Shown here: piece after piece, positions 13,501 to 27,880 of the stretch
Layout: every line of letters begins with the position of its first letter
How positions within the stretch are numbered: the first letter of the stretch is position 1
Source of the DNA: Monarcha castaneiventris obscurior
Lineage: Eukaryota; Chordata; Aves; Passeriformes; Monarchidae
Assembly (NCBI GenBank): GCA_026261815.1
Contig: JAMPIT010000890.1
Coordinates: 11,810,001 to 11,874,000 of the forward strand
Length of the DNA: 64,000 bases
Reading direction: 5' to 3'
Notes under the pieces: generated by a model
Databases searched by the model: none
Told to the model about the DNA's origin: nothing
The model's input: the letters and a program-made list of their open reading frames with translations, nothing else
Program-made: the position numbers and the translations under genes

Positions 13501-14650
13501 TTGCCTAGAAAAATGAGCTTCATATAGGGAACCAAGCTACATTTTTGGAGAAGGAGGTAAAAAACAGGCAACAGAAACCAACAGAAAATCTCTTCAATTA
13601 AGCAGAAATGAAAAAAATGATTCCTATGTATCTGTACTGGACGCCCCACAGGGAAATGTAAAAGCAGACCCTTAATATACGCAACACATGAACACAGCGT
13701 GCTGGCAGGAGCTGTAAATTCCTCACCAAAGTCTGTTTCGACACCTGTATTTTCACAGCAAAAGCACTCATTAAAGAATGATGCCTCCCACTGCCCTCTG
13801 GGGTGACTGATGGAGCAAGGCATGGGATGCCAGACAGTGGGATTTGCTCATCCAAGGCCCGCCTGCTTGCCCAGCCCAGCCCTTGGTGAGCTCAAGCCTA
13901 CCACAGCTGCCAGAGAATCCTCTCTCCTTGGATCTCTGAGTCTCACAGTCACCTGAAAGATGTGATACAGAGACAAGGAATCAGGAAAGTTCGCTGCACC
14001 CACTTGGGATGCTGCTGCTGCTTAAGAGTGCAAGAAAAATTCAGAGCTACCTAACCAAGACTCACTGTAAGTCACCTGTATTACTATTTTCTGCAAGGAA
14101 TCATTTGAGTTGAGGTGAACCACATTCAGAAATAAAACAGAATAATAAAACATATCAGAGCACTACATGATTATGACCTAATACTTTACCAATGTTAAAA
14201 TATGTTGCATTATGTAAGAATCCTTTGATGTTTGATCCATGAGTAAAAATCCTGCTCTCCTTGAAGTAAACTCACATGTTGGCTACAGCAAATTATTAGC
14301 CAGATGTGGCACTCCTCATTCCTCTTGAGAAGTCCTAGAAACAATCCAGCTTAACAGAGGCCCTTTGGGGAGTATATGGCGACTGAGGTATATCCAACAA
14401 AATCTGGGCTACCTGGTGGTCTTTACAGAGACTGACACAACCACAGAAATAGACAGCACCTTAACGAATCTCAAATTCACATGGAAAATTAAATGAAACT
14501 GATGGATTTCCCAAAGCAGCGGGACTGGTGCTAGCAACACAGGGAAAATTGACCTCATTAAGATCTGCAGAGAACCCCACATGAGCTTCTCAAGCTGGAG
14601 GACAATCACTTCTCGAAATGCCTTCCGCAAGAGGAGCAGTTTGGCCCAGT

Positions 14651-14716
14651 AAGTTATATACAGATATATGTATGTGTGTGTGTGTCTATGTATATCCCAA
14701 ATATCTATATATATAG
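14651..14716. repeat. TG/TA microsatellite
   Basis: An interrupted array of TATA, TATG and TG dinucleotides, including a clear (TG)n core. It lies inside the main CXXC4 intron. Confidence 0.8.
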
Positions 14717-15257
14717 AGAAAGAGATACGTTATCAGATATCAAGAAATCTGGTGCTCTATGGTGGCCAAAACTATTCAGCTGGAAAGTCCTGGCCCCTGC
14801 ATGAAATGCAATTTGAATCAATCAGCAGCCCAGCCCAGCAAACACTGACCACCACTGGCCATAAACCAGTGCCTGTATGCTTTTCTTACACTATGAGGCT
14901 ATGCACCTCATCCGTCTCACAGAGCCCACATGACCACCAGCAGGAAAGCAAAGTGGCCTTTACTTCACGTCACACCTTGTATTTCTGGTGCCACAAGCTA
15001 ATTCAGGTGTCAGACGGTCACCCTGGAAATGACATCAGTGCTGCTCATACATAAACAGTGCAGACTGGTGCAAATTCAAAACTCAATTTCCATCCCCCAT
15101 TTCACTCCCTGGAAAGACCCTTCCCCAGACAAGAGCAGGGCTCAGGGCACACAGGGTGGTACAGACACAGGCTCGTTGCTGGAATGGAGCTGTGTTACAT
15201 CGTGATGCACTAAAACCCAGCAGAGGGATGCGATCTCCTGACCTGCAGAGCACTGTA

Positions 15258-15600
15258 AGATCATAGAATGGTTTAGATTAGAAGGGCCCAGCAGATCACC
15301 CCCAACTCACCTGCCGTGGGCAGGGACACCATCCACTACACCAGGGTGCTCAGATCCCAGTCCAGCTTGGCTTTGAACACTGCCAGGGATGAGGCATTCA
15401 CAGCTTCTCTGAGCAGCCTGTTCCAGCACCTCACCACCCTCACCATAAGGCGTTTCTTCCTAATATCTAATCTAAACCTACCTTCTTTCAGTTTAAAGCC
15501 ATTTCTCCTTTTCCTACCACTACTAAGAGGGACTAAAAAGTCCCTCTCCAGCTTTCTTGTAGGCTCCCTGTAGATACTGGAAGGATCACCGTCTCCTGAA
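15258..15600 (-). mobile_element. CR1 LINE fragment, 5'-truncated
   Basis: Read on the minus strand this is the 3' end of a chicken-repeat-1 element. It begins in the part encoding the end of the reverse transcriptase ORF and ends in the typical tail, seen on the plus strand as TCATAGAATGGTTTAGATTAGAAGG. Landmarks include the reverse complements of segments describing the final RT region (the stretch CTTCTCTGAGCAGCCTGTTCCAG on the plus strand) and of TTTAGATTAGATATTAGGAA. It is truncated at its 5' end and dead. It lies in the CXXC4 intron in the same orientation as the gene. Confidence 0.9.
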
Positions 15601-17289
15601 CCACAGAGCATCAGCATCCCCTGACACACAGGGAGGCAGGTGGAAGATGCCATCTCTCCTGCACCAGCCTGCTCTGCCACTGGTGAATGCAGTCTGGACA
15701 GCATCTCCACTCCTTACTTGCCTAAATACTAAGCCACCCTGAGAGGGAAGCAGCCTTTCAAAGTACCTGCAGCCCACTTTGTTCCGCTCATAAATATACA
15801 TTACCTACAGCAATGACTGTGGGGAAAACCTCTTGACGCTCAGATTCAGCTCACACAGTCTCCTTGAATGTTTTTCTTCAGGCAAGGAGGCTTGGGGGCA
15901 AGAAACTCGTGTGTGAACTGCATCCCCTGGAAATGCAGAAGGAAAAAGCAGAACCCAGCATGTGGCACGTTTCTCCCAGCTGCTCCACTGCCTGTCCTGG
16001 AGGAATGCCAGCAGACCCACGACGCTGACCCGGCACCGAGGGGGCCACCTGTGGCTGCAGGAGGATAACTGGATGAGGCTTTGGCACACATGCACACCAG
16101 CTGGCACAGGAGAGCTGCGTGCAGGAATAGCCCTCGCCTCAAACTCCTGGCATCCTCCCCCCCAGCCACAGGCCCACGGGAGGGATGTGCTGCCCCAGCT
16201 CTGGACGAGGTGTGAAACAGTCCATGAAGCTGGCACTCCCCACAGCTTCCAAAATCCCTGGCTGCCCACCAAGGCTGTGCTCCTGCTTGCTGTACGTGTT
16301 ATCAGGCAGTAACAGATGTCCTCTAATAACAAGCTTATTATTGGACTTAGCAGATAAAAAGGGACATGTATGCTGGGTCAGAAGCTTGGTGGTGAGCTTT
16401 CTTCCACAGCCCACCTTAAAATATCTCTCCCCATACCTGAGCTACAGGCCTGTCTCCCTTCATACCAAGGATGAGATTTAACATTTATTTTAAAAGTCAG
16501 CTTTATTTGCTCTGAGAGGACATGCATCTTCGTGCTGCCAGTTATTTTTCCACTTGCGCTGCATATCTCTCAGGCTGTTTTTGAGACAAACCAGATTTAG
16601 AACATACCAGATTAGGAAAACTCATTTGACTTTCTCTGCCGCCAGCTCCACCGAGTGAAAAGTAAACCTTTGCCACAGGACATTGCAAGTAGAAATTTTA
16701 AAAATGTACTCCTAAGTCAGGGTCATGGTTTGAAAACCCAGCTCTTCTCAAATAGCTTAGACGTAACCTCAGGAGATTTCAGTGGAGTCAGCTAGGGAAT
16801 AAAGGATTTGTGCCGATGGCCACGGAGACCTGCCACTGTACAGCCGGATCCTGCCACTTGGACTTGACATCAGCAGCAGGCCATAGCTCCCCAGCCAAAT
16901 CAATAGGATTAGTCAGAGGAGTAATGGGTTTCTCCACAGGAAAAAAAAAGGAGCAAAGGTGTCTCTCATTTACATTCACTGCACACCACAGTTTATTTTA
17001 TATATCAACTATTTTTTCATTATATAGATGAGATTAAATTTGGGGGAATGGGGTCTTGATCTGAAAAAATGCATAATGCCATTGGGGAAAACAGATGGCA
17101 ACTACAGATCAGAAATCATAAGGAATCCAGACTAATGCTGTCAAAGGAAAAACAGCTCAGTCCCAGGAACTGTTAGTGATGGAGCCCCTGGAGCTCCTCA
17201 CTCTGCCGGTGAGCATCACCTAAAGCTCTAAGGAGAGCAGCTCATGCTCCACCATCGGCCTTAACAGCCCCAGGGGCCAGCTGGAGTCA

Positions 17290-17670
17290 CTAAGCACTGC
17301 AGCGGTGCGCAGAGGGTACCGGCACACGGATGCAGGCAGAGCCCTGGAAAGGAACACATCTCCTCTGCCCATCGCCTCCCAGGCTGGGAGCAACTGGCTG
17401 CGGACGCCTTCCAGCACACTCCCTGCCTTGTGCCAGCGCAGCCCTTTTGGCCAGCAAGCCGAGGGACAAAGCCAAGTCTCCACCCCCGCCGTCTCGCTCG
17501 CTCCCGAGGGGAGCAGCCGGCTTGGCCGCCGGCTTCCCTGCGCCTGGCATCCCGCAGGCGGGGCTGGCAGCGGCGGCCCGGCCGGGTCGGGAACTCCTCC
17601 TGCCATCTGCCACCCTGCAGCTGAGTGCCAGCTGGCCGCACTCGGCCTCCGCCGGGGCCTCCAATGGCTG
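17290..17670. promoter_or_regulatory. Isolated CpG-rich block in CXXC4 intron
   Basis: About 380 bases rich in G, C and CpG sit within otherwise AT-rich intron, roughly 10.7 kb from the coding exon. CpG-bearing motifs such as CCGCCGTCTCGCTCGCTCCCGAG and GGCGGCCCGGCCGGGTCGGG are frequent. Long frames overlap it on both strands, but that is what stop-poor GC-rich DNA produces, and none resembles a protein. It could be a second promoter (sense or antisense), an enhancer with CpG-island character, or a methylated relic. Only composition is seen, and function is inferred. Confidence 0.5.
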
Positions 17671-20600
17671 CCTGGCAAAGGCAGCAGGGAAGGTAGCAGA
17701 GGTTCGGCTTTTCGGGCTAGGGGTCTCCCACATCTCACTGCCAAAGGGATTCGCGTTTCTTTCCCTTTTTGTACATCTCTCTCGAGCACTTAATGCAGTT
17801 CCCTCAGTTCTTCAGCTACCCCTGTACCTGAGGGTGGAGCTGCTAAGTCTCCTGGAGCGCCTACTCAGCTTATGTGACTATTTTGCTTTTTTCGTTTATT
17901 ATTTGCATTCCAGCAACATATGAAGGCCTCGGGCAGGATGAGGGATTGTTTCCATTGGTTCTGCCTGCCTGGCCTCTCAACCACTAGGTCTGGCCCGTCT
18001 CCCGCTTTTTCAGGAACCGGGAAGAGCTCATATAAGCTTTAAGAGTGTTACTTCAGAGCAAAAAATGATGCTAAGCAGGTCAGAAAAGGTGTCATTCAGT
18101 GCTCCCATACTGACTGTGGGAATTAATATCAATAGTCAAATGTTTTATTAGCAGAAAGCAGAAAGCTCTGTTACTGACAAAAGTTTTATCGAGAAATTCT
18201 TGGGAACAGGTTTGTTACCACATGCAACATAAAACCCCAGACCCTACAATGCACAAGACACTAAAAATGAAATATTCACACCAGTGCTCAGCTTCTGCTT
18301 TTGCCTAGGACCTGTCTGGTTACTTCTGCTGACTTCTCTGTCAGACATTATCAAGTAGAAGTGTGCCTGCCTTCTGCAATGTGTGTACCATGTGCATACA
18401 CCTCCCCCTCTCTCACACACACACTGCCATTCACCTTCTCTCTAATCAAATCTCTGTGAAGACCATCCATCAGCCCCTATCATTTATCCTTCCCACACAC
18501 ACCAGCTCACAAAACAGAATTATTCTTGTTAACATTCATTTCATTAATGAGAAATCCCTGCTGGTTCATCATCCAGTGGTACAAGTCTTTGCACTCACAG
18601 GCTGACATCTCTATCATCCTCCAAACTGCTGCCCTGGGGTACAGTAATCTCTTACAGACTGGTCTCCAAGCAGAGGAGAGGCACGTTTCTCAGTACCAAA
18701 CCTAAATTTAAATCTCTTTCCCCTTGAGCTGCTGGGGCTTCAGTATCTTTTTCTCCTGCATGGAACCTAAAATCAGCTATGATGCCTCATTGGTTAGCTA
18801 ACTGCTTCTGTCCTTTGGGATTTTTCATATGCTGTTGATAAAAGAGCCAGTGAAAAATATATCCATTAAATTCTTGGTCTCTGCTTGCTTGTTCCTTTTT
18901 CTGCAAAGCTTGCAAAAAAAAAAAAGAGAGAAATACAGAAATACATCCCTCAAATGCACAGCACTTGATATCTGGGCTGAGGGAGTATAATCAGCCAATG
19001 CCTAAGACTCATCACAGGTGCCAGTTTGGCCCTCTTGTAGCCAAGCATCAAGGTGAGCACCATGTATTGTCTGACTCAATGCAGGAAGAGGAGCAGCAAC
19101 ACAAACTCTTACACAAGAGGTCACCACAATTCCTGACTGGTGAGGGAAACATTAATAGATTTTGAATGGTTCTGAACCCCATTCATTCCTGGGTGTGTCT
19201 TCTAAAATTTTCAAGGATGACAACTAAGACACATCTCAGTAATTGTTTTCATGACACTGTGACCTCCACCGGACTTTGACCTCCAATTTACTCTACATCA
19301 GCTTCCAAGCAACCAGCCAACCATTTCACCACCTTCCAGAGCTCAGGTGACCTGGTGACTTAGAGGGAATGGGTTTTACATCATTACTAGGGTGGTGTCA
19401 TCAAGTCCTCTCCCACCCCCTCCCATGTGGGTCACACCCACAACCCTTCCAAATATATTTTTTCCTCCTTTGTTTGCTCTAAAACCAAAAGCCTTTTTTT
19501 TACTAATACTACTCGCTTTGGAGATCACATATTTCAGAATGTATATTCCTTGCCTCTCCTTTTCTGTTTCCAACCTCTTTAACTGTCCCACAGTAATCTC
19601 ATTCTGCCCTCCTTGTAGCTTCTACACAGATTACGAGAGCTCTTCAGCTCTCTTGCAAGCCTGTAACTGCCAAGGCTGATGCACCCAACCTCCAATCCCC
19701 CACCACAGTTAGGATGTGCAGAAGGATGGATGTTACTGAACTGCAATTGTTTTGGGGTCTCTTTTTCATGACAATGGGGCAAATTCTTTGTGTTAACATA
19801 GTGCAGACTTACACGCTTCAGCATGCTCCAGCTTTCCTAGGACACAAAGTACATACCACCAGAGAAACCTTTAAAGCCAAAAAGTCCTTGTGCAAAAAAT
19901 CATTTTCAGCCTTTTCTTTGCAAGCTTCCCCTCTCTCTTTGACATCTGTTGGCTTTTCTGTATGTATGCCTTTATCATTTCCTTACCCCTTGAACAACTT
20001 GTTTGGATTATGAGACTCCACCCATACCAAATGCTCACCCTGATATCCAAATTCTCTCCATAAATTCTAGTCAATTTTTAAAAGTTAATTAAAGAAACTG
20101 GTTTGTGATATCAACAAGGGCATGGGCAAAGCCCTGCTTACCCTCATCAAGGTTCCCTTCAGCTGTATGAAATCTTGGCCTTCCCCTGCAGAAGTTTTGG
20201 GAAGATGGTTACTGGTGAGCTCTTCAGTTGCCTCACCTGAATACTAATTTATTACTCAGAGCAGCAAATACACCCCATGCTCTACTCAGCACGGGAGATG
20301 TCACTGCATCTTCAGCCCTACCACTGCATCCTCCAGTGCTCAGTCAGTCTGTCCCATAGTAACTGAGTCACCCCTGTGGAGCAGCAAGCACCCCCTCCCT
20401 GAGGCTTCACACATTATAACCAACCCTCAGCCACTTTGGAATCCTCCTCAGTTTGAGCACTCCGCACCTCTTCTTTTCTCCTCCTCTGCCCTCATCTTAA
20501 GTGATATCCACCCTGAACGCCCTTGGATTTCCCCCCATTTTCAAGTATTTATTAATTTCTTCCCTCCACCTCAAATTTTAATACTGCTTCTCCACTTCCT

Positions 20601-23240
20601 AAACCAGTGAATAACCTCTCTCATCTCTGCACAAATAATTTCTAGTCAAATGAAGTCTGATACCAGCTAGTGAGGATCCTACATAGAAGTACAACAGACA
20701 CCATGACCACAGCAGTCTGGAGCAGAAAATAATACTGTCCTGAGAAAGGAGAGGTGCAAAGTTTTAAAATGCCCAACACTTCAGAGATTGAGATAAAGAA
20801 AAATACTGAGTAGAGCAGGGGAAAAATAAGATCCTATGGTAAGTAAGGGAAAGGCACTTGATGAGTATGCTACCTGACAAGAACACAGTATCCAGCATGA
20901 CCCAGGCTGCCTTTATTCCTTTTACATTCTCATATCTCACTTGGCACCAGTGTCTGGTTAAATAGGAAGGAATGGAGAAACTCTGGAAAACTGCAGAAAA
21001 ATTAAGCAGGCTTCACACATACCTGGCTATGGATTTTTATAGTGTTAATTAAGAGGATGCCGAAGAGTTCCAGGGAGGAGAAAATATTTCCCATAATGTC
21101 TGAGAGTAGAAGTTAACAAGCCTGCTGGGATCTTTTTAGCCCCTGCAGAGCTAGGGCTTCAACATTATTAAATGGCTGTCGCATTGCAAGTACAGTGCAA
21201 CATAACTCAACAGAAAGCACAGGATGCTGAAATGGGGGATGACTTTAGATTACACCACAGAGTAATTCAATTTCAGGACAGGTGTTTGCATGTGACTGAA
21301 CGAGATACGACTGTGGAAAACAATAAAGGTACCCAAAAGAAGAGAGAAGACAAACATGCCGTCACAGCTCTCAGATAGCAAAAAAAGCATCAAAGGAAAC
21401 TGCATCTTCAGGACACTGTGGTTCAGTACGATCATCCAAGCAGATGAGGTATCAAAAACACAGACACTACAGAAGCAGAGAAACGCCTTCCCTGGGTGGT
21501 GGTACTCCTCAGGAGACATGGTGTCTGCTGCCAGTTTTTAAACACATAGTTGGTGACTTAGGAATTGTTAGCCACCAAGGCTACAGTGACACGAGTTACT
21601 TATTGCTCCCAACTCACTCAGGTTACATCCAAAAAGCTTATCTTAAAGCCTTTCCCTATGCAAGCAGCAGCCATTTCCCATTGCAACCAGTGATCAAAAG
21701 GATTATGCTGTATTTGATGAGTCTTTAAGGTGCACATTCTAGGTTTGCTTAGAATTATTTCACCAAGCCTAACCCTTAAAATACATGCATGTTAAGAGCT
21801 GGAAGACTGCTGGTTTTTTTAACAATACAAATCTTTAGGATAGTTGGAAAAGACCTGTTCTTAATCATTGCCACGCATAAATGCATGACACAGCATACAG
21901 AAATTAATACCAACCTTTTTTTTAACTCTCTAGGGCACTTTTCTTTTAAAACCCAAAAAGCAGTACCAGGATGTTCTTTCTGACCAAAAAAACCCAAAAA
22001 CGTTTCTGTTCCTTTTCTTTCCCCAGTACCAACAGATTGCTTGCTGACATCCTAATCCATTCTCCAAGTGAGCAAGGTCTTCCCTGACTTCAGTAAAGGC
22101 ATTAGGTGTGCACTTAGCAAACAGAATTGCGTGGAAAGTGACCCCAAAATCCAATAATATGAACACACATGAACAAGTAGACAAAAACTGAGACTGTTCC
22201 TCACTGTTACCCACCCGTAATCAGTGGTATATAACATGACATTCAAATATCTACCAACTTAAACAAAGTCTCCCTATAAGAATCAGGCATGATGTGTATA
22301 GTCTACAGCAATTTGTACAAACACAGAACTGGAAAAGATTTTCCAAACATCCTGTAGCTGGCATAGGACTCCAAGTCATGATGGTTTTATGCACCTCTAA
22401 CTGAAATATCTAGTTCAAAGTGACCTAGATGATTTGGGGGAAAAAAAAAAAAAAGAAAAAAAAGACACTTACTATGCTAATTACTGCTCAAAAAAACCCC
22501 AAACCGCCCTCATTCATCATCTTTCTCACGACACATGCAGCTTGCCCAGCCTAAACAATACATAGAGATTTCATTATGTCAGCTTAAAAAAATAGACTAA
22601 CCAGTCACAACACTGAAATCCAGAGTCTGGCACAGAATCTTGAAGCCCCAAGTACATAACCTATACTAGTACTTAAAAAACCATAAAAAGAACTACACAG
22701 TGCAATCAAAATTCAGAACCACCATAACCAGTTAACCTCTCTTACCATACGGACAATTTCACTAGCAAACAATCATGGTTCAATGATTTAAAGCAAGCAA
22801 TTTTTAATGCAAGCAGAAAGCAGTGTTTGTATGAAGGAGGCTGTTAAATCCTTGACTGGCCTACAATTTTGCAGAATTTCTTGAAATTCTGCTCAGTTCA
22901 GTACCAAATCCCACCACTAAGAGATTTTCTAAGTCAGGAGAGACTTCATTTTTGCCCCCCCCCTTAACAAACAACAGAATATCAAGCAGCCATTTGTACT
23001 CTAAACTGAACATGTCGTGGGGTTTGGGCACTTTCTCTGCTTTGCAAGTCTCACACAAGGAAAGGGAAACAACAACGTATGAAACGGCAAACCAGGCACC
23101 ATCCAAACGCATTTCAGAGGAAATCACTTGCACTCAGTGATCTGCCAGATCCGTAAGGAGACCAAAAGTTTGACTCCTCTGGGCTCTAAAAATCTTCCTC
23201 TACCCCACATCTCCCAGCAGCTGCAGCACATTCCTGCCTT

Positions 23241-23276
23241 GCAAGATGTGAACCTAATGCAAGATGTGAACCTAAT
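23241..23276. repeat. 18-bp tandem duplication
   Basis: Two perfect copies of GCAAGATGTGAACCTAAT in tandem, followed by a degraded start of a third copy. No other structure seen. Confidence 0.9.
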
Positions 23277-24869
23277 GCAGAAAGTCAACTCCCTTCAAGG
23301 AGATTTCTGAGCAGCAGAGATCAGGCACTGGTGAGCAAAGATGTAGCTGATCTGATCTCTGCTGGAGTTGGCAGTAGGAAGCCTAGTGTCAAAAGGCCAG
23401 AGGTCAGAAGGAAAACTCATAATTGAATGTCTGTTTATCCCAGACATGCAGTATCTGAATGAAAGTGACAAAACCTCATGGCAAAATGTTCAACAAAGGT
23501 CAGATCTTGCCCTGCCTCTCACTTCCTCCCCTCCCTGCTCACACCGTGATGGTGGGATCATGCACCATGTTGGAAGCCCCAAGCAAGAGCATCACAGTCA
23601 CCCAGTGAGGACTCTCTTACGGTGCTAGCAGCCAGTTCCAGCACCAGGCAGACTCTCTGAAGGCTCAGGCCTGAGAACAGAAAAAACAAGAGAACCCTGG
23701 CAGAGCACCAGGGGCACAAACGAGGAGGAAAGAGGGGAAAAAACTGCAGTCAGGGCCGATCAGGCTTTGCAGCCAATGCCAATGTAAATTGCACTCGGGG
23801 CAGACCAGTTCTTGCTCCAGCTGTAAATGCCCAGGAACAAGGACTGCTTTTTTGCCCTTTTGCAAAGCATTTTAACACATGCACACAGGGAGCCTCGGCC
23901 AGATGGAGGGCTATGAGGCAGTGGCAGGCAGGAGAGACAGCCTATCACACAGCAGCACTGCTGATGTTTAGTGATGAACAGCAACACGAGCTACAAGGTG
24001 GTCTTTCTTTCCACCTTCCAGTTAGCCCGCTGGATCGTGTTAGCCGCCTGCTTCTTATCAGACTTTACAGTTCCCCCTCACCACTACTCAATTCCATCAT
24101 GCCGTCACTTAACTTGTACATGTAATTTAAAGCCAGATAGACGGCGGGGAAATTGCTTCCTCTGAGGCCCCTACTAATTGACCCCTATCCACAGAGCTCA
24201 GCAGCCTTCCCTTAACAGCGCTCGCACGTGCTACCACAACACGAAGTGCAAGTTCGGAGGTTGCCAGCGCAGCCTCTCTCCCCCGTGGCAATGCCATATG
24301 GTGTTAAGACTTTCAGGATCACCGTTCCTGCTGAAATCAATCATCACAACCTATCCCTGGAGAAGGCCATCTCAAAATCCCACTGGCTTGAAATGCAGCT
24401 CAGCAAGGTGCCTCGGATTTGGAGGCTGGTATTGACTCAGTCAGGTTGGTATGCAAACGCTCACTTTAATAGCGCACATATCAATTAGCTGGGCTGTTAC
24501 AAAGGGAGCAAGCGGTGCCCACTACGATGACAGCATGCCTAAACAGCTGATATTTCACATTTGGCAGGACCCTTCAGCCCCTGCCAATGCAAGCCAGCCT
24601 CTCTGCCTGGACTTGCTGTCATGCTACTGAAAATGAGAACCGGGGCAACTGAGATACGTACACTGAATGGGGTTCACTTCAAAGAGAGATGGATGTAAAC
24701 TATCGTCAGGCACCTAATCATCATAACCTGCAGCCGAAGTTACAGGCATGTACACCAATCAAAGGAAAATAAGTAGTCTCTATGGGTAAATAAAGATTAT
24801 GTCTCTTTAAACTGACTGTAAATCTGAATGAACACAGAATATACATACACAAGTAGGCAGCGTGCAACG

Positions 24870-24877
24870 TGACGTCA
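24870..24877. promoter_or_regulatory. Perfect palindromic CRE motif
   Basis: A third exact TGACGTCA octamer, in the CXXC4 intron about 3.1 kb from the donor. The surroundings (24480-24960) are free of obvious simple repeats and could be a conserved element. Binding is inferred from the motif only. Confidence 0.3.
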
Positions 24878-27559
24878 ATCTGATTTTTATAGATTTATTA
24901 TTGCCGTACATAAAATTTCCTAGTAATAATAACATTCTACGAAAAATACTAGAGCATTGGGACACTTTTAATGTGAAAATAGTACAAGAAAAGTAGGAAA
25001 AAAGAATTCAAGTGTTTTAAAAAAAATGCTGGGTGAGAAGCATTCCATTAAAAATGCAAGGGTCAGGGACTGGAAACCATTCACGTGAATCTGTCTTCAG
25101 CTCCATGTACTATCTTTGAGAATTATATCCTATGCCTTCATTGCACCAGTAGAAAAGATTTAAAGGAAAAAGAGAGAAATGGTTTCTGTGGGATCAGCCA
25201 GTTTACGGTTTATTGGTATTTTTCTAATTTTTCATTTGTTTTTAAACGTGGTGCCACCCCCTGCCATAAATCACCCCTGAAATTTGCAGCCGCTGTCGAG
25301 CACGATTCACGAATCATGTAAGTGTGTAGTGGAATGTGAGCCCCTCGATTCTCGATGCATTTCCACGGGAGTGTGCCTACCGAGGTGCCAGGGGATCATC
25401 CACACAGAGCAGTGGATTCCCCAGGAGCACAGGCCAAATGAGTCGCTGCAGCCACTCACTCTGCAGGGAGGCTGCCCTTGTCCATCCCCAACACCAACAT
25501 TGCTGCTGCAGTGCCCTCGTGCAGGCCCTGTCACCCTGACACCCTTCCAGCTGGTGGCCACACAGCCAGAGCACTGCTGGTGCAGTTGTGCTGCAGGCAG
25601 CCCTTCCGTCACTTTATTAGTTAAAATTAATTTTTCATAAAGAATAAAGAAGACATAAGGAAAACAACCATATAAACAAGTTATTCTTCCTCTCCTACTG
25701 ACAAACCACATTTCTGTAAAGAAATTAGCCACATCCCATGACAAAACTTTGTGATGGGCCATGACCTGCAGAGAAGTGATGCCTTACTGACAGCTGGAAA
25801 GAGAAACCTGTTTCCTTTGAGTCACAGTACAGCAGCACAGAAGCTTTTGTGTTTACGTATCTGACAGAACACAAACAGGAGAGAGCGAGTGGGGGAAAGA
25901 GAGAATGAAGAAAAGAAGTGAAGGCAGGTGGTTATGAGAGCACACAAGTGGCTAATTAAACCATGGGTTTTACTAGTCACAGTGGTTAAACAATTTTAAC
26001 GGGAGCACGCCTGAAAAGTTTTTAACACTACTGAACACCTTTGTCAGGAGCCAAGGAAGTTCTGGAAATGTGCTCAGAGATGCACACAAACCTATAGAAA
26101 GATCTGATAACGTACAAATTCGTTTCTTCCAGAGATAGCTCACTTTCTGCACAAATCGATAAGCCATCAGAACCTATCATTTATCACAAACATTAAATCC
26201 CAGCAGCCCCCTCGTTTGCAAGCCTAATGAGGGAACCTGGCACACAAAGGCACTCTCATTGCTAGGTTGTGTGGGGGGAATTCTCCACTCCTCTGGTTCA
26301 GGGAATCTCTTTTAGGTTGTACTCAGCATTAACAGACAAGGGAGTTAGCAATCCTTGTTGCAAACTTGCTACAAAACCAACAAAGGCATATTATTGAGAA
26401 AAACAAGAGCTGAAAACCCAGTCTAGGTTCTATCCCCTGGGAAGTCCATCCTGGTTTTTGCGTTGGTGATGCTGGGTCACCATTCACAAAAAGAGAGCTA
26501 AAAGGATGCAGAGCTACAAATTAAACTTTCAGCAAGGACAGTTCACTCTTGCAAGAAGGAATTAATTAGTTGTTTTGATGAGGCTGGTTAGGAAAGAGTT
26601 AATGTTATCAGCCAAATGTCAGTTAACCCCCAAACGTTGCTTTTGTCCCATGGCAGTGTCAATACCAACACTATTATCTCAATTTATTTAACACAGAACA
26701 AATTAATTGGCTCTAAGTGTTGCTTTTTCCCTGGAATCCCTCATCCCATCTCTTCTTGGAGAGAGCTCCTGCAAGCAATGAGCAAGGGAATAAACCGCTA
26801 TGCAAACATGCACAGGCATACACACACACACACAGAGGGAAGTTGCAATTTCTCACTTAGTTGCTGATTTCTGTGACTACAAATCTTGGTGTCACCCACC
26901 ACACACTACTCCTCTGTACTAAATCCATCATCCTCGACACCCTCAGACACATCCGAGATGTGTGTCGAACCAGCAACACTGTAATTTTAATAATGACAAG
27001 GAATTAAGTATGATTACTAGTCTTTTCTCTCACTTGTTTCCTTCCCCTAACGATACCAACCAATTGCCATTTTCCTCACGGTTGTGTATTTTGGTTCCCA
27101 TTGTCTGTCGTACCCAATACAATAACTGAAATGTCTGCGACACGGGATCTGCCTGTCTCTCGTACGTCTAGCAAAACTGAAAACCTGTTGTTACAGCTTT
27201 GGGGAACACAATACATTGTCAGTTCCGAAGAAATTTTGTAAAAATAACCGTACATACAGTTCAGTCAGAAATCAGTTCAGTCATACCTGTGCTATTCTTC
27301 CATTGTGTTTAATACACCACAAGCAGGTTATTTCATGAAAGACATTGCCACAGAGATCACTTGGGTGCGTTTCACCTACTACTGGGCTCCATGGCCTGTT
27401 GTCTGTCTGGGACAAACTGCTACCAGCCAACCTGGAGATGAACTTGCCATTGCTTTCCCTGAACTTCTGACAGCGAGAGCCTGATGTTCAGCTAAAACTT
27501 TCCTCTTCCCACCTCCCCGTTTCTACAAACTGCCCCGAATCGTCATGATTGCCCTTAAT

Positions 27560-27585
27560 AAAAAAAAAAAAAAAAAAAAAAAAAA
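27560..27585. repeat. 26-base A run
   Basis: An uninterrupted run of 26 adenines on the plus strand about 430 bases into the main intron from its donor. In the CXXC4 pre-mRNA this is a long U tract. It is followed by a short GA-rich stretch. Confidence 0.95.
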
Positions 27586-27880
27586 GGGAGAGAGAGAAAT
27601 AAGAAAAAATAAAAAAAAGAAAAGGAACCAGAGAGCCAGCAGTCTTATGGAAACAGCACGGCAGGTAAACCAGGTTAGCATCGTTCCGAAATAGCCACGA
27701 GCTGGCGGGGCGAGGGCCGGCGCCCCCCGGCCGTCCCTCCTCGGCCCGGGGCCGGGGGCCAGCGGCCGGGGCCCGGCTCGGCGGGGCGCCGCGGGAGGCG
27801 GCGTTTCTCTTCCCTGCGGGGCGGAGAGGGGCGGGCGGCGGGGCCGCGCCGCGGGAGCCGCGCCCGCGGCGGGGGCTCCC

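Noticed and set aside
15805..16332. 175-codon minus-strand frame in the intron
   Set aside because: No recognisable motif, with overlapping frames on both strands over a moderately GC-rich patch.
17220..17923. Frames of up to 197 codons on both strands in the intronic CpG-rich block
   Set aside because: Stops are rare in GC-rich DNA. The peptides show no domain and long frames on both strands overlap.
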